The position numbers and the translations under genes were made by a program. The notes below the pieces were generated by a model, which did no database searches, was not told the DNA's origin, and saw only the letters and a list, made by a program, of their open reading frames with translations. A stretch of 38,754 nucleotides of DNA, taken from contig JAUYGN010000121.1 in NCBI GenBank assembly GCA_030690545.1, positions 1 through 38,754 of the forward strand, in the 5' to 3' direction. Shown in pieces: positions 6,603-15,518 of this stretch. Position 1 is the stretch's first letter. Each line of letters starts with the position of its first letter. This DNA comes from Solirubrobacteraceae bacterium. GTDB lineage: Bacteria > Actinomycetota > Thermoleophilia > Solirubrobacterales > Solirubrobacteraceae.

Positions 6603-9086
6603 TCATTCAGGGTCGGTCGCGACCTTCAATCCGACCCAGGAGCCGGCGGCTTGCTTGATGTCGCTCTCGGTCGCGAAGACGTAGTGCCAGTCGCCGAACC
6701 CGCCTTCGTCGCGAACGGCCCGCGCCCAGCGCTCCGCTGCCTCCTTCTTGCGGAGAACGTCGGCGTCCTGGGAGTGCTTGTCGGACTTGCCTTCGATGAC
6801 CCAGTGGGATCCATGGGCGTCGATCGCGATGAAGTCTGGGAAGTAGTCGCCGTCCCTGGGGGTGCGAATGAATGCGGGGCCGCTGGTGTAGAGGCGCAGC
6901 CACCAGCGGATTTCGTCATCACGGTCGAGCAGGTGGGCGATCGCCCATTCGGTGGTGCCTGCGTCGAACGATGCGATCGGCATGACGTTCCGTTGCCAGC
7001 CGCCGTAGTGGAGGTGCTTCACAAAGGGGTCGGAGTACGCATCGAGCGGCGCTTCGACGATCACGGGCTCGATCGGGAGGGTGATGGGGTCGAGTGCGTA
7101 GGTCATCTCACGGTGCTGCCTGGCCAGGGCCGCCTTGATCAGGCTCCGCATGCCGGCGATGGCCTGCTGACGCCGGTTCTCGCCCCACTCGGCCGTCTCG
7201 TCGCCGGTCACGACCCCAGCGCCCTTGAGGAACGCGTTCGTGATGCGTCTGGCCGCACGCTTCTCCGTCGCCGTCTCTGCGACCAGCCGGAACATCGCGG
7301 CGACGAGGTCGGCTCGGATCGTGTCGATGCCGGACAGCGTCTGCTGAGCCTCGACGTGCTGCTGGGGGCGGACCTTGATCGTGACGTTGTCGTCCTCTCC
7401 GCGTACGGCGGTCAGTTCGTCGCGCGCGAGGAAGGTTGGGACCTCGGTAATGAACCGAGCTCCGGCCGCCTGCGCGTCGCCGTCGGGGATGTCGGACAGC
7501 GAGAAGGTTGCGACGGTCAGTCGCGGTTCGCGTCGCGGGAAGTTGATCTGCGGCGCCCCGGGAGTCCGGGACACCGTCTGAGGGGAGGGAGTCGCGACGC
7601 GTTGCTTGAGCTCCTGGCCGAAGAGCGTCGGTGTCGCGGTGCCGCCGTCGTCGTGGGATTCGGTGAACGTGAACGGCCGCGGGCCGCGTGCGCCATCGTC
7701 CCGTACATCCCCTCCCGCCTGGTCGTCTGCGTCGAGGTCGCCGTCCCCTCCGGCCGCCTGCCCGGTCTGGGTGACGCCGCCCGGAGCCCCGGCGGCGCCA
7801 TGTTCATCGACCTCCACCTCGGCGGGTGGGCTCTCGATGCGCTCGCGTAGCGCGTCCTTCTGCGCAAGCAGTTGCCGGTAGGAGTCGTGTGCGACGAGGT
7901 CGACCTGGTCGACCGTCGGCACGCCAGTCAGCTCGCCGAACGGGAGTCGGAGGCCGCGGCCGAGGATCTGCTCGGTCAGGCCCTGCGATGCGAGCTTGCG
8001 TAGCGCGACGATCACGGCGATGTTCCGCACGTCCCAGCCCTCGCGGAGCATGTTCACGGACACGATCGCCCGGATCGGCGAGTCTGGCGCCTCGCACGCG
8101 GCGAGCGCGGTGAGGGCCTCGTCGGAGGACTGCGACGTGATCTCCAGCACGGCGCCGGGATCTCCGATGAACCCGTCCTGCGCCAGGCGCTGTCCGACAT
8201 CAGTGGCGTGGTCGATCGACGTGCACACGACGAATAGCACCGGCTTGACGTGTGGCAGGTCAGGACGCGTCGCCGACAGCTGCCGGTAGGCGGCGTCCTT
8301 CTTGCGCAGCAGGTGGCAGGCGTCGGCGAGCTGAGTGTGCTCGTCCTTCGTGCCGTCCTTGCGGTACACGATCACAGGCGTCTTCACGTGACCGTCGGCG
8401 ATCGCCTCGCCGAGCGTGTACTGGAACACGACCTTGTCGAGGTCCGACTTCGCGGGCGTGGCGGTCAGGCCTACCAGCGCGACCGGGTTCAGGTCCCGGA
8501 TCGCGGCCGAGAACGCCTTGGCCCGCTCGTGGTAGATGTGATGCTCGTCGGCGATCACGAGCAGGTCACCGGCATTCTCGAGATGCGAGTAGAGGTCGTC
8601 GCCGAGGTTCTCGTCGGTATCGCGCACCTTGCGCGACACCTTGTCGGTCGGCCGGATCAGCTGCTGGACGTTAAACACGAAGACCTTCAGCTCGTCCGGA
8701 TCCCGCAGCGCGGCGCCGACGCTCGCAGCGCGGAAGTTCTCCGGCGTGATCACGACAGGCTCGTGATCGGCGCCTCCGACATACTTCGCGCTGGCTACGT
8801 CGAAGTTCGCCAGCGTCTTGTTCTGGATGACACTGCCCGGCGTCACGACAAGCACGTGCCGGACGCCCTGCGCGGCGGCATAGTCGACGAGCGACGACAT
8901 GAGGTACGTCTTGCCGACGCCGGTCGCGAGGTCGGCGACGAGCTCCGGATACCCGCCGGAGTCACGGCCGTCTTCGGCGAGCGCCTTGACCACAGCATCC
9001 AGCGCGCGGCGGTTGGGCTCGCGCAGGTCGAAGCGGGCGGCGACTTCGGCGATCAGTGCATCGTCATGAGTGATGTCGACCGTCAT
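6603..9086 (-). CDS. res: Type III restriction endonuclease subunit Res
   Basis: An 827-residue ATP-dependent restriction subunit. The SF2 helicase motor shows ATGVGKT (54-60), the DEHH box (180-183), TATPAK (208-213), and SVNMLREGWDVRN...EQILGRGLRLPFG as motifs V-VI. The C-terminal PD-(D/E)xK nuclease is seen as PDF (D751) followed by E765-G-K767. Res acts with Mod to cut unmodified DNA after ATP-driven movement between inversely oriented sites. The gene starts 1 bp after the mod stop (TGACATG), which implies tight translational coupling. Between about 420 and 500 there is an acidic, Gly/Asp-rich linker that looks low-complexity. Length and motif order are normal for Type III enzymes. The recognition site cannot be read from sequence. 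Confidence 0.95.
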   Translation of the reverse strand: MTVDITHDDALIAEVAARFDLREPNRRALDAVVKALAEDGRDSGGYPELVADLATGVGKTYLMSSLVDYAAAQGVRHVLVVTPGSVIQNKTLANFDVASAKYVGGADHEPVVITPENFRAASVGAALRDPDELKVFVFNVQQLIRPTDKVSRKVRDTDENLGDDLYSHLENAGDLLVIADEHHIYHERAKAFSAAIRDLNPVALVGLTATPAKSDLDKVVFQYTLGEAIADGHVKTPVIVYRKDGTKDEHTQLADACHLLRKKDAAYRQLSATRPDLPHVKPVLFVVCTSIDHATDVGQRLAQDGFIGDPGAVLEITSQSSDEALTALAACEAPDSPIRAIVSVNMLREGWDVRNIAVIVALRKLASQGLTEQILGRGLRLPFGELTGVPTVDQVDLVAHDSYRQLLAQKDALRERIESPPAEVEVDEHGAAGAPGGVTQTGQAAGGDGDLDADDQAGGDVRDDGARGPRPFTFTESHDDGGTATPTLFGQELKQRVATPSPQTVSRTPGAPQINFPRREPRLTVATFSLSDIPDGDAQAAGARFITEVPTFLARDELTAVRGEDDNVTIKVRPQQHVEAQQTLSGIDTIRADLVAAMFRLVAETATEKRAARRITNAFLKGAGVVTGDETAEWGENRRQQAIAGMRSLIKAALARQHREMTYALDPITLPIEPVIVEAPLDAYSDPFVKHLHYGGWQRNVMPIASFDAGTTEWAIAHLLDRDDEIRWWLRLYTSGPAFIRTPRDGDYFPDFIAIDAHGSHWVIEGKSDKHSQDADVLRKKEAAERWARAVRDEGGFGDWHYVFATESDIKQAAGSWVGLKVATDPE

Positions 9087-9087
9087 G

Positions 9088-10887
9088 TCACCTCACTGTT
9101 CGTTTCGGGAACAGATCCCGCGGGGCCTTCTTGATGCGCGAGCCCGGTGCGGACTGCGCGAGCCGCGACTCGGCCTCGGGGAGCACGACCTTCGCGACGA
9201 TCACGGCGCGCTCCTTCGGACCGAGGTGCTCGACGACCGTACCGACGACGATTTCGTCGGCGACGCCATCGATCACGGCCAGCCGCTGGCGGCCGCGCGC
9301 GCCGCAGAAGACGGGGTGATCGGGCGTCAGGGTGAACCGGAGCTGGGCAGCGACTGCCTGGGACCAAGGGCCGTTCGTCGCCGCCGTCGACAGGTAGACG
9401 TCGCCGTCATCCTCGTCGACGTCGTACATCGACGGGCCGACCGCGAGATGCGTGAACCCGCCGCCGCCGTGCCAGGTCACGGTCGTCTCGTCGCGCGTTC
9501 TGGTGGCCGCACGGAGCGCCCGGACCGTTGCCGGGTCGAGGTCGTCGCGATCCTTGGCGACCTTGCCGAGCAGTCGGCCGAACTCCTGCGCCTCGGCAGG
9601 CGTCATCTCCGGAAGGCCCGCGTCCGTCGCCGCGACGCGCTCGGTCGACTTTGTGATGCCGCCCGGGTCGTCGCCGTCGACGACACGCGTGAGACGCGGC
9701 TTGGCGAAGGCCGAGGCCGTGTCCGCGATCAGCTCGCTCGTGATCCACCGGCGCCCCATCTTGTGCGCCACCGCGGCGGTGGTACCCGAGCCGGCGAAGC
9801 AGTCGAGTACGACGTCATTGGGGTGAGTCGCGACATGAATGATTCGATGGAGCAGCCGTTCGGGCTTCGGGGTGGCAAATGGGTCGATCCCCGGGAAGAG
9901 CGACTGGATCTCGTTCTTGGCGGTCTGGTTGTGACCTACATCGCTGTAGAACCACATGGTGCGCGGCACGGCCCCACGAACGTCGCTCAGGAAACGCTTG
10001 ACGGCAGGTACGTTCGATCCATCCGCGCCCCAGTAGATCCGGCCATCGGCATCCATCTCCCGCAGCTTCGTCGCTGAGACCCGCCAATACCGTCCGGGTG
10101 GAGGCCCATCGAGTTCTCGGCCGGAAGGCGTGGTAATTGGGTAGCGTCCAAGGCTGTAGGGCTTGTTCGCAAGAAGGTCACCGGGCTTCCACGGGCCGCG
10201 GGGGTCCTTGTCCGGATTTCCATACGCGGCGTCCATCGAGGCTGACCGACCGAGGTCGTTGGGTCTCCACGCATCCGCAGACTTCGCGTAGACCAAGATG
10301 TAGTCGTGGTCTACTGACAGGTACTTCGCTGAGTTCTTCGGGGAATACGCCTTCTGCCACACAATCGTGGCGATGAAGTTGCTCTCCCCGAGTTCTTCGT
10401 CCATCACTGCTCGGCACCGGTGCACCTCCGCGTCATCGAGATGGACCCACACCGAGCCGTCGCTCGCCAACAGCGGTTTGATCTGGCGGAGCCGGTCTCG
10501 AAGCATCGTGAGCCAGATCGAGTGCTCGATGTTGTCCTCGTACTGCGGGAACGCCTGTCCTGTGTTGAACGGCGGGTCGATGTAGACGAGCTTCACCTTG
10601 CCTACGTACTTCTGTGCCCACTCCGGCGTCTTCGAAAGGGCATCGAGGACGTGCATCGCGTCGCCGGTGATGAGCAGGTTCTCCCGGGTCGGTTCGGGCA
10701 GATCGTCGGGCCGCTCCTCCGGAATTGGCGCCTCGACGCGGTCGACCTCGTGCAGGAGTCGGACCTCTCGAACGCGGGGGTCGGCACGATCGACGAAGGT
10801 GTAGTCGTAACGGCCGTCGCCTGCCGATAGAAGCGCCTTGTCCTTGTCGGTCCAGGTCAGCTCAAGCCGGCCGGCGTGCTTTGCCAT
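9088..10887 (-). CDS. mod: Type III DNA methyltransferase subunit Mod
   Basis: A 599-residue adenine-N6 methyltransferase of the beta class. The catalytic DPPFNTG (104-110) precedes the AdoMet-binding DCFAGSGTT (362-370), the order typical of Type III Mod. The roughly 250 residues between them hold the target-recognition domain. Mod methylates one strand of an asymmetric site and is required for cutting by Res. It is the first gene of the leftward cargo operon. The ATG at 10887 is preceded by a good ribosome site (gaggaagag on the minus strand), with a TACGTT -10-like box about 20 bp farther up. It is divergent from the translocase gene, so the 240-bp gap holds promoters for both. Confidence 0.95.
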   Translation of the reverse strand: MAKHAGRLELTWTDKDKALLSAGDGRYDYTFVDRADPRVREVRLLHEVDRVEAPIPEERPDDLPEPTRENLLITGDAMHVLDALSKTPEWAQKYVGKVKLVYIDPPFNTGQAFPQYEDNIEHSIWLTMLRDRLRQIKPLLASDGSVWVHLDDAEVHRCRAVMDEELGESNFIATIVWQKAYSPKNSAKYLSVDHDYILVYAKSADAWRPNDLGRSASMDAAYGNPDKDPRGPWKPGDLLANKPYSLGRYPITTPSGRELDGPPPGRYWRVSATKLREMDADGRIYWGADGSNVPAVKRFLSDVRGAVPRTMWFYSDVGHNQTAKNEIQSLFPGIDPFATPKPERLLHRIIHVATHPNDVVLDCFAGSGTTAAVAHKMGRRWITSELIADTASAFAKPRLTRVVDGDDPGGITKSTERVAATDAGLPEMTPAEAQEFGRLLGKVAKDRDDLDPATVRALRAATRTRDETTVTWHGGGGFTHLAVGPSMYDVDEDDGDVYLSTAATNGPWSQAVAAQLRFTLTPDHPVFCGARGRQRLAVIDGVADEIVVGTVVEHLGPKERAVIVAKVVLPEAESRLAQSAPGSRIKKAPRDLFPKRTVR

Positions 10888-11076
10888 CTCTTCCTCGCGT
10901 CATGTCGGGACCAACGTATCGCCGGGAGGGCGACTGCGTCGACATGGCGAGTCCGCCCAGCATGGTGCGTGCCCGCGAGCCGCGACCGAGCCGGCGCGCC
11001 ACCCGCCCGAATTATCTGGCGAGCTGGCGTCCAGCGAACGAACCCAGCGTCGATGCGTGACGACGGACCTTTGATA

Positions 11077-11092
11077 GCTAGCCTGATAACCT
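11077..11092 (+). promoter_or_regulatory. Shared 16-bp element before translocase gene
   Basis: gctagcctgataacct lies upstream of the leader ORF and translocase gene. Sequences of the same form, in the same orientation relative to their gene, precede the GntR repressor gene and the Pra-like gene. Its TAGCCT could be a -10 box, and the whole may be the repressor's operator. A flanking gatag...ctatc inverted repeat (11073-11095) surrounds it. Confidence 0.5.
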
Positions 11093-11125
11093 ATCGACCT
11101 GGCGATCGCACGGAGAGGTATCTGC

Positions 11126-11182
11126 ATGAGACGTCTCACGAGCCCGGATCAGCGAGGCCGTCGGAACGAAGTGATCGCGTGA
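11126..11182 (+). CDS. 18-residue leader ORF coupled to translocase
   Basis: ATG 11126 is preceded by an excellent ribosome site (ggagagg, 7 nt spacing) and encodes MRRLTSPDQRGRRNEVIA. Its TGA overlaps the GTG start of the FtsK-like gene in a GTGA arrangement. The long gene itself has only a poor ribosome site, so ribosomes finishing the leader may reinitiate on it. The peptide has no recognisable function and is basic. Its reality is inferred from the ribosome site and overlap. Confidence 0.45.
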   Translation: MRRLTSPDQRGRRNEVIA

Positions 11183-12831
11183 TCAGTCGCAGTCGAGCTG
11201 TCGCGACTTACATCTGGGTCGGGCTGCTGCTGTTGTTCGCGATGGGGTTCGCGGGTCCCGACGGCGAGGCGCTGGGCCTCCTCGCGTGCCTGCTGCTGAG
11301 TGTGCTGGCGGTCGTTCGCTTGGATCGTCGCGCGGTCGATCAAGGGCGGGTCGACGGCTGGGTCTCGTCGCGCACGGCGACCGCGGTCTCGGTCCTCTGG
11401 GCGACGTGGGCTGTGGTCGCGAGCTCGCTGATCACGGGGGCGGGCGGTTCCCTTGGGCCCGGTCTACGATGCGTCGGCTCGCTGCTGGTGCTCGGCCTGG
11501 CGGCGCGGCGCATCCGCCGGTTCTCGCGCGAGCCCGGCGCTGATCGCCTCGAGCTCGTGTGGGGCGTCGTCGTCGATCGTCACCGGATCGTGCTGCTGGC
11601 CGTGCTCGCCGTGGGCGTGGTGGCAGACCTCGCGGCTGCGGCGACCGCGATCTCGGGCGGGCCGATCCCGCTCGTGCTCGGGCTGTCCGGGCTGTTCGCC
11701 GCGGGCTGGCGCGGTGGCTGGCGGCGCGATCGGATGGTGCGGCAGCTGCGGATCGTCGCCGCGAACGCGGGGCGCGTCGCGGACCCGTCGAACGTCGACA
11801 TCCACGTGCGGGTATGGGACGACGTCTTCATCGAGCGCGCGACGGTCCTGTATCCGATGACCTCCTGGGTCGCGCCGAGCGATCCGGCACCGTTGGAGCA
11901 GGCATTCGCGGCCGAGGGATGGCGCGCGACGCTGCATGCGGACAAGCGCATCGTGGACGTCGAGCGGCTGCCAGCGCGGATGGAGCTGCCGGAAACTGAC
12001 GCACTTGAACCCTACGAGCGCCCAACGGGCCTCGCGCTACGGCTTGGCGTAACGCACGACGAGGACGGACGAATCGTGCCCGCGATCTGGGATCCGGACG
12101 CTGCCGACCCGCACCTGCTGGCCATCGGGCCGACGAAGTCCGGCAAGTCCGTGCTGCTGCGGTGCCTGCTCGCGCAGGCGATCGCCGGCCGCTGGACGTC
12201 GGTCATCGCCGATCCGAAGGGCGTCGACTACCGCTGGGCTGCCGACCTCCCCGGCGTGGCGCTGCGAGCGAGCGGCGACGACGCGTTCGAGGCGATCGAC
12301 TTCGCCGTGGAGGAGATGCACCGCCGGCAGGCGTGGATGGAGGAGCACGCGGCGCTGACCGCGACGAATCTGTCCGAGGTCCCGGACAACCCGTTTCCGA
12401 ACATGCTCGTCGTGGTTGATGAGATGGCCGAGCTGGCGATGCTCGGGGACCGCAAGCGCCGCGAGCAGACGATGGCCGGCCTCGGGTCGCTCGCACGCCG
12501 CGCACGCTTCGTGAACATCGTCTTGGTCGTCGCGACGCAGCGCCCGGACGCGACGATCATCCCCGGCGAGATCCGCGGCAACCTCGGCACGCGAGTGCTC
12601 ACAGGGGAGGGCGAGCAGCAGCACAAGCTCATGGCGTTCAGCACGACGGACGTAAGCCCGCTGCCACCTGGCTACCCAAGAGGCCGTGGGCGTCTGATGG
12701 TCGGCGGTGCGCCGCCTGCGGAGTTCCAAGCAGCGTTCATCGACCCACGCACGGTGATCGATGTGCACGCAGTGTCGGCGGCCGGATCTGCAGGGGCCCG
12801 AGCGCGCTCGAACATCGTCAAGCTCTGCTGA
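11179..12831 (+). CDS. FtsK/SpoIIIE-type DNA translocase (AICE Tra)
   Basis: A 550-residue hexameric-type DNA pump, the only transfer protein AICEs need. Hydrophobic segments at about 8-25, 31-47, 67-86, 94-110 and 135-178 anchor it in the membrane. The motor has Walker A GPTKSGKS (317-324), a following SVIADPKGVDYR, and Walker B MLVVVDEMAEL (409-419). VVATQRP and GNLGTRVL follow, as in FtsK/TraB proteins. It probably moves double-stranded element DNA to a neighbouring cell. The open frame extends to 10876, but that part is Arg-rich non-protein-like sequence. GTG 11179 is chosen because the protein then begins just before the first membrane helix and overlaps the leader ORF stop. The C-terminus is short compared with TraB, with no clear winged-helix gamma domain visible. 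Confidence 0.9.
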   Translation: MISRSRAVATYIWVGLLLLFAMGFAGPDGEALGLLACLLLSVLAVVRLDRRAVDQGRVDGWVSSRTATAVSVLWATWAVVASSLITGAGGSLGPGLRCVGSLLVLGLAARRIRRFSREPGADRLELVWGVVVDRHRIVLLAVLAVGVVADLAAAATAISGGPIPLVLGLSGLFAAGWRGGWRRDRMVRQLRIVAANAGRVADPSNVDIHVRVWDDVFIERATVLYPMTSWVAPSDPAPLEQAFAAEGWRATLHADKRIVDVERLPARMELPETDALEPYERPTGLALRLGVTHDEDGRIVPAIWDPDAADPHLLAIGPTKSGKSVLLRCLLAQAIAGRWTSVIADPKGVDYRWAADLPGVALRASGDDAFEAIDFAVEEMHRRQAWMEEHAALTATNLSEVPDNPFPNMLVVVDEMAELAMLGDRKRREQTMAGLGSLARRARFVNIVLVVATQRPDATIIPGEIRGNLGTRVLTGEGEQQHKLMAFSTTDVSPLPPGYPRGRGRLMVGGAPPAEFQAAFIDPRTVIDVHAVSAAGSAGARARSNIVKLC

Positions 12832-13368
12832 GGGGCAGGCCTAGGCGCGCCCCGCGCGCCGAGTTCGCTGAGCGGTGGGCGACGGTCGCCTGCGTGCCTT
12901 GGCCCTCGTCCCACCACATGAGGTTGTCGCGATCGTTCGTCAGCGCCCACCATTCGATGACGGGCCGGCGGCAGCTCAGGAGGATGGGCAGGCTCTCGAT
13001 GGCATCGGCAGCTAGAACGTCCGTGATGGCTTCGTTCATCGAGAGCTCGCCGAACGGCGCGTCGCAGTGTGGGCAACCATTCGTTAGATAGCGCTCGCGA
13101 AGCGACTTGCTCCAGCGCGTCTTGATGGCCGCCGCGGCGGGGTCTCGGGCGCTGTCCAGCAAGTCTCGGGCATACGCCAGCGGCGCATCGCGTGTCGTCA
13201 CGAACGCGAGGTCTGCATGGGGTGAGTCTGCTGGGTGAGCAGGGCGGGAGGTCGGGCGAACTTCTTGCACCGCCGGCATTCCCTGTCGATACCGCGAAGG
13301 ACAACGGACACCTCGCTGCTCGTGGCCTGTGCGAGCAGCGACTGTGCCGTCTGAATCAGGTGAGCCAC
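12818..13368 (-). pseudogene. Frameshifted zinc-ribbon protein gene
   Basis: Two reading frames on the minus strand together make one plausible protein. The first (from about GTG 13368) gives VAHLIQTAQSLLAQATSS...RECRRCKKFARPPALL and stops at 13198. The second gives ADLAFVTTRDAPLAYARDLL...RWSKSLRERYLTNGCPHC...EWWALTNDRDNLMWW. The paired Cys motifs (C-x2-C in each half) and the YLTNGCPHC segment resemble actinobacterial proteins of unknown function with two zinc knuckles. The switch of frame falls between about 13205 and 13260 and needs a 1-nt change. The gene is convergent with the translocase and overlaps its last 14 bp. It could be a sequencing error or true decay; the ancestral start is uncertain. 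Confidence 0.55.
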
Positions 13369-13469
13369 ATCGACAGGTTTAGCGTAAAGGCCGGACCCAT
13401 GAGCTGGTCTGTTGCTGTGAGCACTCCTCGCTGATGTCGATGGGTGGTGTCGTCTCTGGTGTGACGACC

Positions 13470-14234
13470 TCAGGTGCCCGGAGCGGGCGGCGTTCGAGAG
13501 GCATTCGCGGCCCGCTCGATGACCGCGCGGCGTTGCGCCATCGTCGGCAGCCATAGGAGCCAGCACGCCAGTTCCACGAGCCGGTGCGTCTTGACCTCGG
13601 CGAGCGATGCAAGCAGGGGGTTGGGACCGACCAGGCTCGTGGCGACATGCTCGGCGCGCAGCTCTGTGCGCTTCACGATCTGGAATACGAAGGCGAGCCA
13701 TGCGAGTAGGAGCAGCAAATCGGCGGCGTGGGCGTGCTCGGGAGGGAACCCTGCATTCGCCAGTGCGAAGCGCCCGGCGACAACGAGGACTGTCATCGGC
13801 ACGATCACGCGGCGAAAAAGGCGAATGTCGCCGTTGATGATGTGCGCGAGTTCGTGCGCGAGTAGTCCTGTGAGTGCCGTCGCCGGGCGGGCGAGAGCGG
13901 CGCTGGTCACGGTGATGCGGTCCCGGCCTCTGAACGATCGCGGATGTCCGTTGTATGCGATGTCCTTGACGACCCGGATCCGCGGCATCGGTGTGTCAGC
14001 GAGCCTGGATAGCCGCGCGACCTCGTCGTGCAGGCTGTCCGGCACCGGTTGGCAGCGCGGGAGGATTTCACGCAGTACCGAGGCCGAGGCGTATGCCAGC
14101 ACTCCGAGCAGCGAGACGACGAACCCTGCTTGTCCGATGGCGGAGGCGGTTGCGGAACTGCTCCCCGCGAGCATGACGCTGACCACCAAGGCCGCGGCCG
14201 TGCCGAGTGGCCAGTAGCGTGTGACACGGGCCAT
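13470..14234 (-). CDS. M48-family membrane metalloprotease (HtpX/Ste24-like)
   Basis: A 254-residue membrane zinc protease. Two hydrophobic helices (about 10-28 and 35-53) precede the catalytic domain. The zinc site is HELAH (H127, E128, H131), with the third ligand probably E191 in KRTELRAEH, matching the E-x-x-A-D/E position of M48. Two more helices lie at about 143-160 and 170-187, as in HtpX. The start overlaps the stop of the preceding unknown gene by one base (TGATG), so they are translated together. HtpX-like enzymes degrade misfolded membrane proteins; on a mobile element the target could be its partner or a host protein. The C-terminal 50 residues contain a further hydrophobic patch (LVELACWLLWLP). 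Confidence 0.85.
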   Translation of the reverse strand: MARVTRYWPLGTAAALVVSVMLAGSSSATASAIGQAGFVVSLLGVLAYASASVLREILPRCQPVPDSLHDEVARLSRLADTPMPRIRVVKDIAYNGHPRSFRGRDRITVTSAALARPATALTGLLAHELAHIINGDIRLFRRVIVPMTVLVVAGRFALANAGFPPEHAHAADLLLLLAWLAFVFQIVKRTELRAEHVATSLVGPNPLLASLAEVKTHRLVELACWLLWLPTMAQRRAVIERAANASRTPPAPGT

Positions 14235-15001
14235 CAGGCCACCTCCGACTCAAAGCGGTCGTACCGTGGTCGGTAGTGCACTCGTGGCTTGGGCTGAGAT
14301 CGGTCCCGATCGCGGTGAACCTCGTACAGGACGTGCCGGGAGCAGTGGAGCGCCGCCGCGAGCTGGTGTTCCATTTGTGTAATTGGCTCCATCAGAAGAT
14401 CGTCGATCTCGATCGTCTCGACCGTCTCGTCTGCCTGCTCCAGCAGTGGCACGAGCGCTTCGACGGCGTCGCAGGCCAAAAACAAACCGCGCTGAATGGC
14501 CGCCACTGCGGCGTCGAGCAGACGGGACGCGTGTGCTACCTCGTTTTGCATCATTCCGAGGGGAGTGAGGTCGGGGTCGCTGCTCTCGATCATCGCCGCC
14601 CAGACATCGCCCAGCTTGCGGAACCCCTTGTCGAGGTCGGTCATTTTCGCGCAGGTGCGTGTCCATGCATCGCGCAGCGGCGCCCGGACCTCACGGGCGA
14701 ACTCCGCAATGATCCCGATCGCTTCGCTGGCGATGGGGTGCAGCTCACACGCGGTGACGGCGTGCAGGTGCACCTCCGACACGGAGCGCATGAGCGACGC
14801 GACGTACGGGGCCGGCGCGAGTGCTCGGACATCGGCCGCGAGCTGGTTGTAGCGGCCGTCGGCCATCGTCTTGCGTAGCCAGACCTGATACGCGTGCTGG
14901 TTGTCGGCGATCCGGAGGGCGGCGTCGTATCGGACGTGTCCCGGCGAGATCCGCCTGATGTCTCGTGCTTGCTTTGCGCGCCTGGTGTCGCCATCTGCCA
15001 T
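14234..15001 (-). CDS. Unknown helical protein coupled to M48 protease
   Basis: A 255-residue protein of no family I recognise. It has no signal peptide or membrane segment. It is predicted mostly helical, with hydrophobic heptad-like stretches around 110-140 and 150-215 and an acidic segment (LLEQADETVETIEIDDLLMEP) near 185-210. The ends are basic: RRAKQARDIRRISPGH at the start and RDRDRSQPKPRVHYRPRYDR at the end. It overlaps the M48 gene start by one base, so the pair is a functional unit. A regulator or substrate of the protease is a reasonable guess only. ATG 15001 is followed by typical coding composition. The upstream region (15002-15220) may hold the promoter. Confidence 0.75.
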   Translation of the reverse strand: MADGDTRRAKQARDIRRISPGHVRYDAALRIADNQHAYQVWLRKTMADGRYNQLAADVRALAPAPYVASLMRSVSEVHLHAVTACELHPIASEAIGIIAEFAREVRAPLRDAWTRTCAKMTDLDKGFRKLGDVWAAMIESSDPDLTPLGMMQNEVAHASRLLDAAVAAIQRGLFLACDAVEALVPLLEQADETVETIEIDDLLMEPITQMEHQLAAALHCSRHVLYEVHRDRDRSQPKPRVHYRPRYDRFESEVA

Positions 15002-15518
15002 GGGTCTCCTGCCTTCGGTGGCGCCCGCGCAACGCGACCGAAAATGCCCAAGGAGGGGGGAACAGATCAGACGCTAACGCAGGCCCGCCCGAGACGGCTT
15101 GTCCGTTGTGGCCGCGGGCGCGGGCCGCGTGGCCACCGGAGTGCGCTGCTACATCAGCACATCGATCACAGTAGAGCACGCTACCGACAGAACGCCCACC
15201 CCAACGCAACGCATACGACGTCATGCGCCGTTGGTGAGCACTCGGGCGCAATAGTCGGCCGCGCGACATGGCCCCATGTGGTCCGCGGTCGCGGTCGGCG
15301 AGCTACCCAGATGCCCCGGACGGTCGGTCGTCGGCCGGATGTGCCGCGACGGTCGCGGCGGCGTCCAGCGCGCGCCTCGCTCGCAATCCGTCTGCTCAGC
15401 GTCAGCGCTGGGCGCCGAGGATCTCGCTCCTGCGGTCAGCCGAGCGACGAATGTGGCCTGCTCAGCGGCGAGACGGGGGCTCTTGTGCGTGATCGTGTGC
15501 CAGGGTGGTGTCCTGCCA
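15002..15518. other. No intact gene; probable decayed coding sequence
   Basis: 15002-15220 shows no gene and probably contains the promoter of the leftward unknown/M48 pair. On the minus strand from about 15520 down to 15320 there are short protein-like pieces (for example SPRLAAEQATFVARLTAG) in shifting frames. This suggests a second small gene that followed the frameshifted gene at 15519-15796, its ATG overlapping that gene's TGA (CCTGATGG). Nothing continuous can be assembled with confidence. Confidence 0.35.

Noticed and set aside
10876-11178. Upstream extension of the translocase frame
   Set aside because: The segment covers the divergent promoter region and encodes Arg/Pro-rich non-conserved sequence; the leader ORF and overlap support the GTG at 11179.
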